A stretch of DNA of 58,463 bases. Origin: a virus. The notes beneath the pieces are model-generated. The model was not told the origin of the DNA and ran no database searches. It saw only the letters and a list, made by a program, of their open reading frames with translations. Location of the stretch: positions 1 through 58,463 of the IMG/VR virus record IMGVR_UViG_3300021197_001974; one strand, 5' to 3'. This document shows, piece after piece, positions 44,809-53,750 of this stretch (its first letter is position 1; every line of letters begins with the position of its first letter). Position numbers and translations under genes: made by a program.

Positions 44809-45374
44809 CTATTACTCCCTAAATTTAATTTAAAATTCATCATAGCTTCTTGATTGCCCCTCTCTCCTAGGTCTCTACAATTGTGCCCAACGTAAAGATG
44901 ATATGGTAGCAGTCTATTGACTCCCTTTACCATAGTATATCCACCAACTGCGACTCCTTCAGGAATCTTGGCGTAAGGCAATATGCAGCTATGTGCGCCG
45001 ATTGTTACGTAATCTCCTATTAATATGTCGCCGACTTCGCCACCAAACTGCTGTTCTTCGGGGACCGATGGTAAATCCAGGGAGCACATTCGATAATCAC
45101 TTGAGGCGCAGTGAAGTGAGCAGCCATTTGAGATAGTGGAGTAATCTCCCATCACTAGAGTTCCTTTTCCACCAGAGATGGATACATTAGACGCTATGTG
45201 ACAGTTTTTGCCAATTTCTGCAGCACAAGAAATGTAAGTAAAATCATCAATTATTGTATTATCGCCGATGCTAACCTTCTCTGGCTGTCGGATCCGAACT
45301 GTCTTCCCTATTATTACATTTTTTCCAACATGTTTTAGTTTTGACAGATCAAAAAATATATTATTGTTTAACAC
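44805..45374 (-). CDS. hexapeptide-repeat (left-handed beta-helix) acyltransferase
   Basis: About 189 residues. The start chosen is the GTG at 45374 (M-LNNNIFFDLSKL), with an AGAGGGAG ribosome-binding site five bases upstream. It overlaps the MBL gene by 14 bases. An upstream ATG at 45428 would give 207 residues and a 68-base overlap; ATGs at 45398 and 45392 are intermediate options. The chain shows left-handed beta-helix turns (VIIGKTVRI, VSIGDNTIID, AEIGKNCHIA, ILIGDYVTIG) and VAVGGYTMVKG near the end. Such trimeric enzymes transfer acetyl or other acyl groups to amino or hydroxyl sugars. With the aminotransferases nearby, N-acylation of an amino sugar is a reasonable guess. Confidence 0.82.
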   Translation of the reverse strand: MLNNNIFFDLSKLKHVGKNVIIGKTVRIRQPEKVSIGDNTIIDDFTYISCAAEIGKNCHIASNVSISGGKGTLVMGDYSTISNGCSLHCASSDYRMCSLDLPSVPEEQQFGGEVGDILIGDYVTIGAHSCILPYAKIPEGVAVGGYTMVKGVNRLLPYHLYVGHNCRDLGERGNQEAMMNFKLNLGSNR

Positions 45375-46704
45375 GCTGCTCCCTCTGATAAACATATCCA
45401 TACATCGCCAGCCAACGAACCGCCGCACGAATATTGGTATCTCTTGGTGTCGTTGTCACCGTACCTGCGTATCCAATGTATAGATTTTCCCAGTTTATTC
45501 TACCGGATACCAGTTCACCCAGCAAACCAGCTGGCGCTGTAAATTCTGCCGTTCTGCCGTCAAAAGACTCACTAGGACCTATGACTATCTCTGAACTGCA
45601 GTCCATGTCAGAGGCGCTAAAAGCCACTTTGCAGCCAACAATATCAACATTAAACTCTATAAAGTGAACTCTTTTTTCTACAAAAGTGCGAAAACCTCGT
45701 AAAAAATTACCCAATCCTTGTTGCAAGTATTCACTGGTTGGAGCTTCATAATTTTTATATGAATCGCACCCGTTAACCCGACCATACTTCTCATAAAAAT
45801 TATAGGACTCTGATTTTAGTGTCTCTTCGGATAGAGATATGCCAGGAAATTGATTACGCACTTCGATAAAATCAAATGTATCCCCTGGCATCATGTCTAG
45901 CACTGTGGTCTTGTAGTCTCTATAATTGCAGAGGTTTCTTACATGAGCATTTGTTTTAAAGGATGTTCTTTCCCGAAGATCGTCGTTGTCTTTTATAAAT
46001 GCAGCTGCATATCCAGCATAGTTCAAGAATTTGCCGGCGCCTAGACGATGAGCGTTTAGCAGGCTTCCATCTATTATGTTGTCCACGCGCTCGTTATGTA
46101 TTCGCAGCTTCTCCTCTTTTGTGTAATCCGTATAAATATTTGGGTACCCATCAGCTAAGTTGCATTGTGACATATACAAAACATCGCTGCTTGCGAACTT
46201 ACTGGTGTCTCTCTTTAGCCTAGCATATGTTTCGCCCTCTAGTCTTTGCCAATTATCATTAGCATGGATTATAAAGTTCTTTGGTGTCTCTACAGTCAAT
46301 ATTGCATCGTCGGCAGAGATATCATCGTTAATGTATGACTTTATTGTAAAAGCACCACATTTCATCCCCTCTATTGAAGCTTGATCAATATTTGTAAAGC
46401 CGCCCTTCTTAACTCTACTCAAAACACCCTTTGAGCGATACTCGGGTATGATGATTCTTGTGTCTTTGGGGAAAAGTGACAAAAAATCATCATCTAGGTG
46501 ATCATCGTGACCGTGGGATATAAGAATGCTAAAATTTGGGCTCTGCTTAGCCAATGCCACTAAATAAGCAGGGTGCACGCTCACCGGAGGAGTTGGAAGC
46601 CAGCTCCCAAAAGCCGGCTTTTCAAACCACGGGTCAGTTAAGAGAAAATGTTCCCCCTCCTGAATCAGCACTGAGCTATGAGTTATTAACTTTATACTCG
46701 CCAT
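45361..46704 (-). CDS. MBL-fold metallo-hydrolase in a sugar cluster
   Basis: 447 residues. The N-terminal beta-lactamase-like domain has TDPWF near 24-28 and the metal motif H64-G-H-D-D-H69, followed by FIIHANDNWQ. It resembles UlaG-type lactonases and the metallo-beta-lactamase part of CMP-sialic acid hydroxylase-like proteins, but without an N-terminal Rieske domain. The C-terminal 200 residues contain a separate beta-rich part (AEFTAPAGLLGELVSGR, then WENLYIGYAGTV). The substrate is unknown. The start overlaps the half-size aminotransferase gene by 29 bases, which suggests linked expression and perhaps a shared pathway. Confidence 0.75.
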   Translation of the reverse strand: MASIKLITHSSVLIQEGEHFLLTDPWFEKPAFGSWLPTPPVSVHPAYLVALAKQSPNFSILISHGHDDHLDDDFLSLFPKDTRIIIPEYRSKGVLSRVKKGGFTNIDQASIEGMKCGAFTIKSYINDDISADDAILTVETPKNFIIHANDNWQRLEGETYARLKRDTSKFASSDVLYMSQCNLADGYPNIYTDYTKEEKLRIHNERVDNIIDGSLLNAHRLGAGKFLNYAGYAAAFIKDNDDLRERTSFKTNAHVRNLCNYRDYKTTVLDMMPGDTFDFIEVRNQFPGISLSEETLKSESYNFYEKYGRVNGCDSYKNYEAPTSEYLQQGLGNFLRGFRTFVEKRVHFIEFNVDIVGCKVAFSASDMDCSSEIVIGPSESFDGRTAEFTAPAGLLGELVSGRINWENLYIGYAGTVTTTPRDTNIRAAVRWLAMYGYVYQREQRVKQ

Positions 46705-47392
46705 CGCTAAAAATCTTCTTTGTTGTTAGGTCGTGATAATCTAAATGGGTGCATCCATCCGGGTGAACCTCTGCCAATTGATCAAATAAAAGGATTCCTC
46801 TTGCAGCGTCCTCTGGAGTCATATACATGTTCCAACCTATTAGCTCAAATTCGTCCTTATCATAGGGCACCTCAAGGTGTCTGCCCTCGAATGCTGCGAC
46901 CCTAAGCCACCGACTAGCTTCAGGGTCGTCGGTTAAAATCATACCGCCCTTACCAATCGGCAGTCTCTTTTTAATTTGAAATGAGAGACACTGTAGTGTG
47001 CCCTTCTCGTACATGTCTTTTGTAAATCTAACCGCGCTATCAACAACGGGGTATGGATCCAAATAATAGATCCCGCTCCACTCGTAGTCTTTGAATTTTA
47101 TATCGCACCCAGCTAAAACTGCTGCCATTGGGGCGGAGACATACGTTCGCGATGGAAACGTAATCTCATCCGTTGCTTTAAGATACTTTAAAGACAAAAA
47201 CAAAGCATCAGTGCAACTGTCAACCGCAACAGCATACTTGCTGCCAGCATACTCGGCAATCTTATTCTCAAAGATGGTGACTGCATCTCTGGGGTCATTG
47301 ATATCGTATCCAGACTCCTTTAACATATTAATTTCAGGTCGCTGGAAATGATTGGGCAACTTGCCCAGTGGCCAAGGATTGTATTCACTCAT
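46676..47392 (-). CDS. half-size DegT/DnrJ/EryC1/StrS aminotransferase-like protein
   Basis: 238 residues against about 370 for the family. PLP-binding parts are present: DSCTDALFLSLKYL at 58-71, VVDSAVRF with D118, and LSFQIKKRLPIGKGGMIL at 136-153, which holds the likely Schiff-base lysine (141 or 142). The segment between the first and second motif is shortened by some 40 residues, and the C-terminal domain is reduced to about 80. The frame is open and joined to both neighbours, so it looks like a real compact variant. A transaminase on a keto sugar is possible; a non-catalytic role cannot be excluded. Confidence 0.72.
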   Translation of the reverse strand: MSEYNPWPLGKLPNHFQRPEINMLKESGYDINDPRDAVTIFENKIAEYAGSKYAVAVDSCTDALFLSLKYLKATDEITFPSRTYVSAPMAAVLAGCDIKFKDYEWSGIYYLDPYPVVDSAVRFTKDMYEKGTLQCLSFQIKKRLPIGKGGMILTDDPEASRWLRVAAFEGRHLEVPYDKDEFELIGWNMYMTPEDAARGILLFDQLAEVHPDGCTHLDYHDLTTKKIFSDGEYKVNNS

Positions 47393-48336
47393 TTTTGTAT
47401 TCTTTCAATTTCGGATATCAAATTTAATGCCATGTGCTTCCATGTGTATTTATTAATAATCATATCATAAGCATTGTCAACTATTAAGGATCTTTCGTCT
47501 TCGTTGTCAAGATAGTAGGACAACTTATCTGTAAAGTCAGATAGATCATTTTCATACGTCACACAATTAACACCATCAACAAATAATCCACCATATTGTT
47601 CTGGCATGTTGTTACACATTAGCAAAGTTTTTGAAAGCATCACTTCAAAATATCTTGGGCTCACATCTTCTGTGGGACCTGTGGTTGCCAGCCACACGTT
47701 ACATTCATTAATTTTTTTAGCGTAATCCTCTACAGAGCTGATTCTATAATTCAACGTGTTGCTGGAATTCCAAAACGCATTAAACTCACTACCCCTCAAG
47801 ACTTCTTGGATCCTAGTTCTCAAATTTTTGGTTGGTCCTTTAATCTTATTATTCCCATGAAGGGCGCCAGAAAAGCCTATATCGTAAGTTTTCGGAACGT
47901 CTCGTGGGTGAAAGATCTGTGGACTGGCTGTAAACCAAGATCTGATTGATTTTGTTTCGGCGACCTCGCCATGCTTTTTATAAGTTGACTGCGAATCAAG
48001 GAGCAAATCAGCTTTATTAATCTTACAAAAATGTAATTTTTCTGACAGTAGTGATTGTGGCTTATGAAGCATACACACGACTGGGATATTTATGTTGTCT
48101 AGTCCAACAATTTTGCCATAAACGCCTGGGTTTCCTTGTGCAAAATACCCTAACCCGAATATTATGCAATCAACCGTGCCGTCAATACGGCTTAGCAAGT
48201 CATATATATTAGGCACTGGACCCTGGTAAACAAGCACCGTTGCCAGTTCTCGCAACTCTCTATATAAATCCCCATAATACTGATATTGATGAGAGTCGCT
48301 GATCATACCTCCCGAATCAATATAGAGAATGTTCAT
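47389..48336 (-). CDS. GT-B glycosyltransferase (CgeB-like)
   Basis: 315 residues. The C-terminal half has YDIGFSGALHGN, then VSPRYFEVMLSKTLLMCN and a final helix with DNAYDMIINKYTWKHMA, which is typical of CgeB-like and GT1/GT4-type transferases. The R-x-[FY]-E-x-x-[AL] motif binds the nucleotide-sugar donor. It overlaps the aminotransferase and the GT15-like genes by four bases each. The acceptor and donor are not determined. Confidence 0.75.
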   Translation of the reverse strand: MNILYIDSGGMISDSHQYQYYGDLYRELRELATVLVYQGPVPNIYDLLSRIDGTVDCIIFGLGYFAQGNPGVYGKIVGLDNINIPVVCMLHKPQSLLSEKLHFCKINKADLLLDSQSTYKKHGEVAETKSIRSWFTASPQIFHPRDVPKTYDIGFSGALHGNNKIKGPTKNLRTRIQEVLRGSEFNAFWNSSNTLNYRISSVEDYAKKINECNVWLATTGPTEDVSPRYFEVMLSKTLLMCNNMPEQYGGLFVDGVNCVTYENDLSDFTDKLSYYLDNEDERSLIVDNAYDMIINKYTWKHMALNLISEIERIQK

Positions 48337-49223
48337 CGTGAGTTATCTTTCACACCAGGGGCATAATCTTGAAGATGTCGTAGTGCGCCCTGCTCGTGAT
48401 AACCCTCGTCAACAGTCTTAAGATCGTATATATGGTCGCCGCGATGTATTAGATAGAACAAACTATTGATGTCGTTATCGCCCCATCTATATTTATAAAT
48501 TCCGCCATATCTGTTAACCGCTGTAATCCACTGCTTCCACTCTTCACTCTGAAACATTTTTAACTTTATTACATAAGAGTCTGCGACAGGATAAGAGTGA
48601 AAGCTTTGATCGCTCTCCGGGTCTGTTAGCAAATTTTGCATAAATTTTGATTTTGGGGTTATATCATAATGCTTAATGTAGCTTTGAATAAATTTCCACA
48701 AATTGACTCTTGTATCAAAATTACCTTGATGTGGCTTTCTAATCGTTTGATCTACTATCTTCATCGCCCCCATATCTTCGGGGCGGCTTTCCATAATTTC
48801 AAAAAAGTTATATGGAACATCTTTTACAAACATCGACTCGTCATCAATGCTCATAGCATAATCAAATTCTTCAAAATCAGTATTGGGGTATCCATAAAAA
48901 TTACTCATGAAGTGGCACATATGGAGGTACCCCTTTCTTGATGGGGGAAATTGTGTCCTAGAATACCAAATTTCATTTCTATTATAGAAAAGCTCGTCCT
49001 CTTTTAGATGCTCAGGTGTCTTGTAGGGTAGTGATCTAAATAACACATTTTGACCCGTATCTCCAACAATTTGACTTTGCAGCTCGGGAGAGTCATAAAT
49101 GTCGTCAAAATAAAAAACATAAACTGGGTAGTCGTGTTTGTGATTGAACTTTTCCCAGAGAGATTGTAAACAGGGCTTAATACACTTCACCCTAGAAGAG
49201 ATAACAGTAATACACGCTTTCAA
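48333..49223 (-). CDS. GT15-like alpha-1,2-mannosyltransferase homologue
   Basis: 296 residues. The order of motifs matches the GT15 (Kre2/Mnt1) family of fungi: KGYLHMCHFMSNFY at 97-110 (family Y-R-x-M-C-R-F-x-S-G-x-F), DYAMSIDDESMFVKDVPYNF at 121-140 (family Y-W-R-x-E-P-D...C-D-x-x-Y-D-x-F), IYKYRWGDNDINSLFY at 242-257 (family E-R-W-G-D-A-x-x-H-S) and GYHEQ at 274. Fungal enzymes add mannose from GDP-mannose to O- and N-glycans in the Golgi. No signal anchor is present here, as expected for a cytosolic phage enzyme. GDP-mannose is also the substrate of gmd in this cluster. Confidence 0.75.
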   Translation of the reverse strand: MKACITVISSRVKCIKPCLQSLWEKFNHKHDYPVYVFYFDDIYDSPELQSQIVGDTGQNVLFRSLPYKTPEHLKEDELFYNRNEIWYSRTQFPPSRKGYLHMCHFMSNFYGYPNTDFEEFDYAMSIDDESMFVKDVPYNFFEIMESRPEDMGAMKIVDQTIRKPHQGNFDTRVNLWKFIQSYIKHYDITPKSKFMQNLLTDPESDQSFHSYPVADSYVIKLKMFQSEEWKQWITAVNRYGGIYKYRWGDNDINSLFYLIHRGDHIYDLKTVDEGYHEQGALRHLQDYAPGVKDNSR

Positions 49224-49224
49224 A

Positions 49225-50121
49225 CTAGCCTCCTTGATTTAAATAACTTAGTGCTAGTGTCGCGTCCTCTAAACCACACAGGGCGCCTTTATGTCCTGTT
49301 TTTATATAATTAACAAAAGAAGATAGCTGACTATCCAAGGCATCTTCCCTCTTAACGTACAAAGGCTGTGTCTTGTAGCTTGAGTTGTCAATACTCTCGT
49401 ATTTTATTGCACTAAGGTTCAACAGATCAACCTCATAATAGCATGTTTCTGTTAGAATCTTAATCTTTCTTTCTCGGAATGGTAGCATCCAGCTAGTGAG
49501 CATATTAGCACAAGTGCCATCTTCAAATTTAACCATAAACGCAGCAGTATCTTCATTATCAGTAACGTTATTACTAGAAGCTTGTGTGCAGCTTGAGATT
49601 TGCTTTTGTGTTAGTAGGCGAACTAGATCCATGTCGTGAATCCCCAAATCTAGCTTAACACCAACATCCATAATCCTGCCGGGATAAGGGCTCATCCTAG
49701 TTGTAGCGCAGTGCAATATATTTTGACCCTCTAATTCTGGAAGGATGGCTTGGATCGCCGGGTTAAATCTTTCAATGTGTCCAACTGCTGCTAGGCAATT
49801 GTTCTTTTCCGAGAGGGAATGCATTCTTTTCGCTTCATCTACATTGTGTGCGATAGGCTTCTCAACGAAAAGATTAAAACCCCGACTTAAAACCTTTGTT
49901 GCAATAGCCGAGTGCGTAGAAGTTGGGGTCGCGACAACGACAAAATCTAATTTTTCCTTATTAAGCATTTGATCAACATCTGTATAGAAGTTAACACTGG
50001 ATCCTTCTAAGCTCTTTTGGTCACAATCTACGACGGCTACCAAATCAACTAATTCTGAATTTGCCATAACTCTATAGTGCTTTTGACCCATTGAACCAAG
50101 TCCAACTAATCCTGACCTCAT
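49225..50121 (-). CDS. Gfo/Idh/MocA-family sugar oxidoreductase
   Basis: 298 residues. It has GLVGLGSMGQKHYRVM (NAD loop), VVATPTSTHS, FVEKPIAHN with the conserved E-K-P, and GHIERFNPA near residue 120. These match sugar dehydrogenases of the WlbA/WbpB type that oxidise the C3 of a UDP-sugar. The gene lies one base from the GT15-like gene and overlaps a DegT aminotransferase by four bases. That pairing (oxidation then transamination) is the known order for 3-amino sugars. The substrate itself is not shown. Confidence 0.87.
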   Translation of the reverse strand: MRSGLVGLGSMGQKHYRVMANSELVDLVAVVDCDQKSLEGSSVNFYTDVDQMLNKEKLDFVVVATPTSTHSAIATKVLSRGFNLFVEKPIAHNVDEAKRMHSLSEKNNCLAAVGHIERFNPAIQAILPELEGQNILHCATTRMSPYPGRIMDVGVKLDLGIHDMDLVRLLTQKQISSCTQASSNNVTDNEDTAAFMVKFEDGTCANMLTSWMLPFRERKIKILTETCYYEVDLLNLSAIKYESIDNSSYKTQPLYVKREDALDSQLSSFVNYIKTGHKGALCGLEDATLALSYLNQGG

Positions 50122-51221
50122 AGCGATACTAGCTCCTTAACAACATGTAAAAGCTCTTCTTGTTTTAAGTCTGGATATATTGGCAGGGCTAAGACTTCAT
50201 TGCAAGCTTTTTCGCACACAGGAAAATCTCCCTGGGTATATCCAAGGCTAGAAACACAAGGTTGTGTATGTATCGGATATGGATAATAAACAGCGCAGCC
50301 AATACCCTTGTCTGTCAATAGTTTTTTCATTGTGTCTCTATCTTCTACCCTTATGACATACTGATTATATACATGTCGACACTCTGCTAATTTATGTGGA
50401 GTTGCAATATTTGAAAACCTATTGAGATGTTCATTGTAAAAAGAGGCGTTATTTGCGCGACGATCACTCCACTCGTCAATATACTTTAGCTTAACATTCA
50501 AAATACCAGCCTGGAGTGCATCTAGTCTAAAGTTGCCCCCAATGTGATCATAGTGATAGGGGTTGCTCATATCAATGCCGTGCTGTCGTGTGCGCAACAT
50601 CTTGTTATATAGAACCTCATCATTAGTAGTAACCATTCCTCCATCACCAAAAGCCCCTAGATTCTTTGCAGGGAAAAAACTAAAGCAACCCAGAGTCCCC
50701 ATGGATCCAGCGCGCCTATCGTTCCAAATTGCCCCAACTGCCTGCGCGGCATCCTCAATAATGTCCAGGTCGTGCCTATTGGCTATATCAAGGATTGCGT
50801 CCATGTTTGCACATTGTCCAAATAGGTGAACAGGTATGATTGCCTTTGTCTTATCAGTGATGGCATTTTCTATTTTTGTTGTGTCAATGTTAAATGTCTT
50901 TTCACAAATATCAACAAAAACTGGTGTGGCGCCTCTTCTTATGATCGCCTCCACTGTGGCAAAAAAGGTAAAAGGAACTGTGATTACTTCGTCACCAGGA
51001 CCAATATCTAGAGCGACTAAAGACATAATAAGGGCGTCAGTGCCAGAACTGCAACCAACAGCAAACTTCGTGCCGCAGTATTTTGCAAAATTTTGTTCAA
51101 ACTCCTGAACCACTGGTCCATTGACGAACATTTGTGTTTCCATAATTGATTCTACGACTGGCAGTAGCTCGCTCTTTAGGTCCTTATACTGTCTGGTTAA
51201 GTCTAATAATTTTATGTTCAT
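50118..51221 (-). CDS. DegT/DnrJ/EryC1/StrS sugar aminotransferase (WbpE-like)
   Basis: 367 residues, full length. PLP motifs are CSSGTDALIMSL, EDAAQAVGA with D157, and FSFFPAKNLGAFGDGG with Lys186. The chain starts LLDLTRQYKDLKSEL, typical of the WbpE/WlbC group that forms 3-amino sugars from 3-keto sugars. It is paired with the oxidoreductase just downstream. With the hexapeptide acyltransferase (44805-45374) and the 6-dehydrogenase (35319-36164) it could make an acylated 3-amino uronic acid. That pathway is inferred from gene content, not shown. Confidence 0.9.
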   Translation of the reverse strand: MNIKLLDLTRQYKDLKSELLPVVESIMETQMFVNGPVVQEFEQNFAKYCGTKFAVGCSSGTDALIMSLVALDIGPGDEVITVPFTFFATVEAIIRRGATPVFVDICEKTFNIDTTKIENAITDKTKAIIPVHLFGQCANMDAILDIANRHDLDIIEDAAQAVGAIWNDRRAGSMGTLGCFSFFPAKNLGAFGDGGMVTTNDEVLYNKMLRTRQHGIDMSNPYHYDHIGGNFRLDALQAGILNVKLKYIDEWSDRRANNASFYNEHLNRFSNIATPHKLAECRHVYNQYVIRVEDRDTMKKLLTDKGIGCAVYYPYPIHTQPCVSSLGYTQGDFPVCEKACNEVLALPIYPDLKQEELLHVVKELVSL

Positions 51222-52129
51222 TGGCTTACAATCTCCGTTAAAAACTTCTTATATTTTTTTGCAACACCATGCATGCCAACATCATCTAGCTTGTTCCACA
51301 CATTGTTCACTTTGTTTTCAAAATTTAGGACGGGAGGCTTATAAAGCTCAACAGGGTTAAAATCCCATTCCTCTTCTTCAATAATGATTGAGTCGGGACC
51401 AGCAATTTCTTTTGTGCCGCCAGCAGACGTGCAAATCACAGTACATCCGGCAGCTCTCGCGTCAACAACTACATTTGGACAGTGATCCAGCCACGCTAAG
51501 TGTAGGAAATATTTTGACCTTTTATAGATAGAAGTTAGATCATGTACACCTATATTGCCAACGTAATACACTCTATCGTTTATGATTGGATCTTCCGTTA
51601 TCTGTCCAGCCACAATTAGGCAATCCTTTTCGCCCGCGTGCTCAAGAAAATATCTAATATTTTCATTTAGTCTTTTGTGAGGTCTCCAGGAGGCTGCGCA
51701 GCACCAAAGTGTGTCATACTTGTCCAATATGTCGCCCTGAATAGGCTCGACTTGGCTGATATATTCAACATCAGCACCATTGTGAATAACCCTATAGCTC
51801 TTATGTCCTCCAAAATACTTTGTTATCAATTTTCTATTAAAGTCAGATTGAAACACCACGCCGTTTGCATTGTTGTAGGTCCTCTGTATGTTAGTATTTT
51901 GAAGTAGATAATCTTGAGAACTATTGAAATAGATCCCATCTAATCTTTGAACTAGGGGAACCTCATCAAAGTTTCCCCTATATGACTCAATAAAACAAAG
52001 CCTAGCATCTGGAAACCTGTCTTGTTGGAAGGTGACGTCTAGACTTTGTAGATATCTTAAAATTTTGCCAGCAAAATGATTGGGACCGGAGGTGCTACTT
52101 AAATTAACATTCTCAAAATGCACATTCAT
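51218..52129 (-). CDS. GT4-type glycosyltransferase
   Basis: 303 residues. The protein has VIHNGADVEYI, then LWCCAASWRPHKRLNENI (the P-x-K-[GR] donor-binding strand), VYYVGNIGVHDLTSIYKRSKYFLHLAWLD (split over several strands), and CPNVVVDARAAGCTVICTSAGG, the E/D-A-x-A-x-G donor loop with Asp for Glu. This is the standard GT-B, GT4 layout. The N-terminal domain is short, and an SGPNHFAG acceptor loop is seen near residue 14. It is joined to the aminotransferase gene by a four-base overlap. Confidence 0.82.
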   Translation of the reverse strand: MNVHFENVNLSSTSGPNHFAGKILRYLQSLDVTFQQDRFPDARLCFIESYRGNFDEVPLVQRLDGIYFNSSQDYLLQNTNIQRTYNNANGVVFQSDFNRKLITKYFGGHKSYRVIHNGADVEYISQVEPIQGDILDKYDTLWCCAASWRPHKRLNENIRYFLEHAGEKDCLIVAGQITEDPIINDRVYYVGNIGVHDLTSIYKRSKYFLHLAWLDHCPNVVVDARAAGCTVICTSAGGTKEIAGPDSIIIEEEEWDFNPVELYKPPVLNFENKVNNVWNKLDDVGMHGVAKKYKKFLTEIVSQ

Positions 52130-52130
52130 A

Positions 52131-53750
52131 TTAATACTTCCTTGCGTACTTTTTCTTTTTTCTTATCTTCTTCATAAGATCATGTTGCTTTTGTGCTTTT
52201 GTTTTGTTTATCGCGTTAGGGTTTTGTGTATTATAGACATAGGTTACCTCGGGAACGTACATCGCCTTATCCCCAGCCATCTCCAACATGGGGAACATCA
52301 TGGCTTGATCATAGGTCATCTCAAAGAACTTGCCATCATCGTCCTTAAGATCCTCGGGGTCAACATCTCTCCACAGTGAATATCGGTATGTCTTCAAATG
52401 TGATGCTCTCCAGGTATCCTCTCTGAAAGAGTTACTTTCTATCACATGCTTAGGGTACTCACTAGCTTCTGCTCCGATTGTTGCCCTAGGAAATTCCACA
52501 AAACTTCCGTATGTTAACATGCAGCCATCGTTGTAATATTCATTTAATCTAGAAAGCACGTTTCTGCTTGATAGCCAGTCGTCGCCATCTAATACTACAA
52601 TAACATCTTCGGGGTTTGGGTCTGATTGTACAATTAGGTCATATATGTTTTGAAGTGCGTATTTCTTTTCTTTGTTCTGGACGGCATGAAAATTTTCAAG
52701 ATGTGAGATAGCCTGCAGGCACCTTTCGTAAGTGCCATCTGTGGAGATGTCATCGCCGATGAAGCAAGAGAAATTGCTATAATTTTGTGCCTTTACGCTC
52801 TCTACTGCTTGGGCAATCCATCCCTCAGAGTTATAAACTGGTATTATAACCTTGAAGTGGGTGTTTTCATTTGCCTTTTGTTGTTTTTTTGGCACTGGTA
52901 GGTGTGAATTGGTGATTGTTTCGTTCCAAAATTCATTCGTCCTAGACCGAAGATAGTTCCAAGTCTTCTTTACATCGCCATTAAACCACTCTTCGTCTTT
53001 GTGCTGCACATTATCATTAAAAATAGTCTCACAGCCTAACAATTTAGCTTCAATAGCAGTTCTTGGGCATGTGTCTGCACCTCGGGGGAGAAATATAAAC
53101 CCTCGCGACTTGGCAAACTTGTTTAACATCTCTTGGTAGTTTAGACCCTTGAAGACTTCAAAATTTAAATTGTTACTTTTTGCATACTGTATGGAGTCTT
53201 GGGTGCCCTTAATCCAAGATGGTGAGTCTTGAATAAGCCACACATCTTCCTTGTTTGAGGTGTCCAAATTTTGTATATAATCTAAGGTCATTGAGTTAAA
53301 TACGGAACTAAGAACCTTGGTGCCATTTTTTTGCAAAAAGGGATATTTGCTCAAATATCTATCGCGCTGACCCGTTGACATAAACCATAGATTTTTTGCT
53401 TTTGCAAAAAATATTGATACAACTTTACCTCGTGGGCTATTTTCACAATCGCAAGACCCCTCCGCCACAACATGTTTTTCGGGTGATCTATACTTACAAT
53501 ATTTATAGTCGTATTCCACTGCACAATAATTTAAGGTTTTTGCACAAAACATCAACAAATCAGTTGATAAATTTGCAATATTTCCAAAAATCCAAAACTT
53601 GTTCGAATGTAGTTCAACTATATTCTTATTGAGTTCGTGAGATCGTACCTTTATGATAGGCAGGAGACCCCCATCTAAAATAGCCTGGGTCGTGAGTTCT
53701 GCTCCACCGACGTAATCTTCAGCAAAGGCGTCAGACACGCAAATAATCAT
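52131..53750 (-). CDS. two-domain glycosyltransferase (GT-B-like N-terminus fused to GT2)
   Basis: 539 residues. The first 290 look like a GT-B/GT4-type unit (GGAELTTQAIL near the N-terminus, then FIFLPRGADTCPRTAIEAKLLGC, with an E-A-x-x-L-G-C donor loop). Residues 297-520 form a GT2 domain: VIIPVYNSEGWIAQAVESV, GDDISTDGTYE and LDGDDW, whose D-x-D lies near residue 392. The tail is very basic (KKIRKKKKYARKY). Two transferases in one chain often act one after another on a growing glycan. The gene joins its neighbours by a one-base overlap upstream and one base of space downstream. Confidence 0.82.
   Translation of the reverse strand: MIICVSDAFAEDYVGGAELTTQAILDGGLLPIIKVRSHELNKNIVELHSNKFWIFGNIANLSTDLLMFCAKTLNYCAVEYDYKYCKYRSPEKHVVAEGSCDCENSPRGKVVSIFFAKAKNLWFMSTGQRDRYLSKYPFLQKNGTKVLSSVFNSMTLDYIQNLDTSNKEDVWLIQDSPSWIKGTQDSIQYAKSNNLNFEVFKGLNYQEMLNKFAKSRGFIFLPRGADTCPRTAIEAKLLGCETIFNDNVQHKDEEWFNGDVKKTWNYLRSRTNEFWNETITNSHLPVPKKQQKANENTHFKVIIPVYNSEGWIAQAVESVKAQNYSNFSCFIGDDISTDGTYERCLQAISHLENFHAVQNKEKKYALQNIYDLIVQSDPNPEDVIVVLDGDDWLSSRNVLSRLNEYYNDGCMLTYGSFVEFPRATIGAEASEYPKHVIESNSFREDTWRASHLKTYRYSLWRDVDPEDLKDDDGKFFEMTYDQAMMFPMLEMAGDKAMYVPEVTYVYNTQNPNAINKTKAQKQHDLMKKIRKKKKYARKY

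Noticed and set aside
48488-48500. TATAAATA-like sequence on the minus strand
   Set aside because: It lies in the middle of the GT15-like coding region where it encodes Tyr-Lys-Tyr of a conserved motif and is not close to a downstream start. Similar chance hits occur in other genes.
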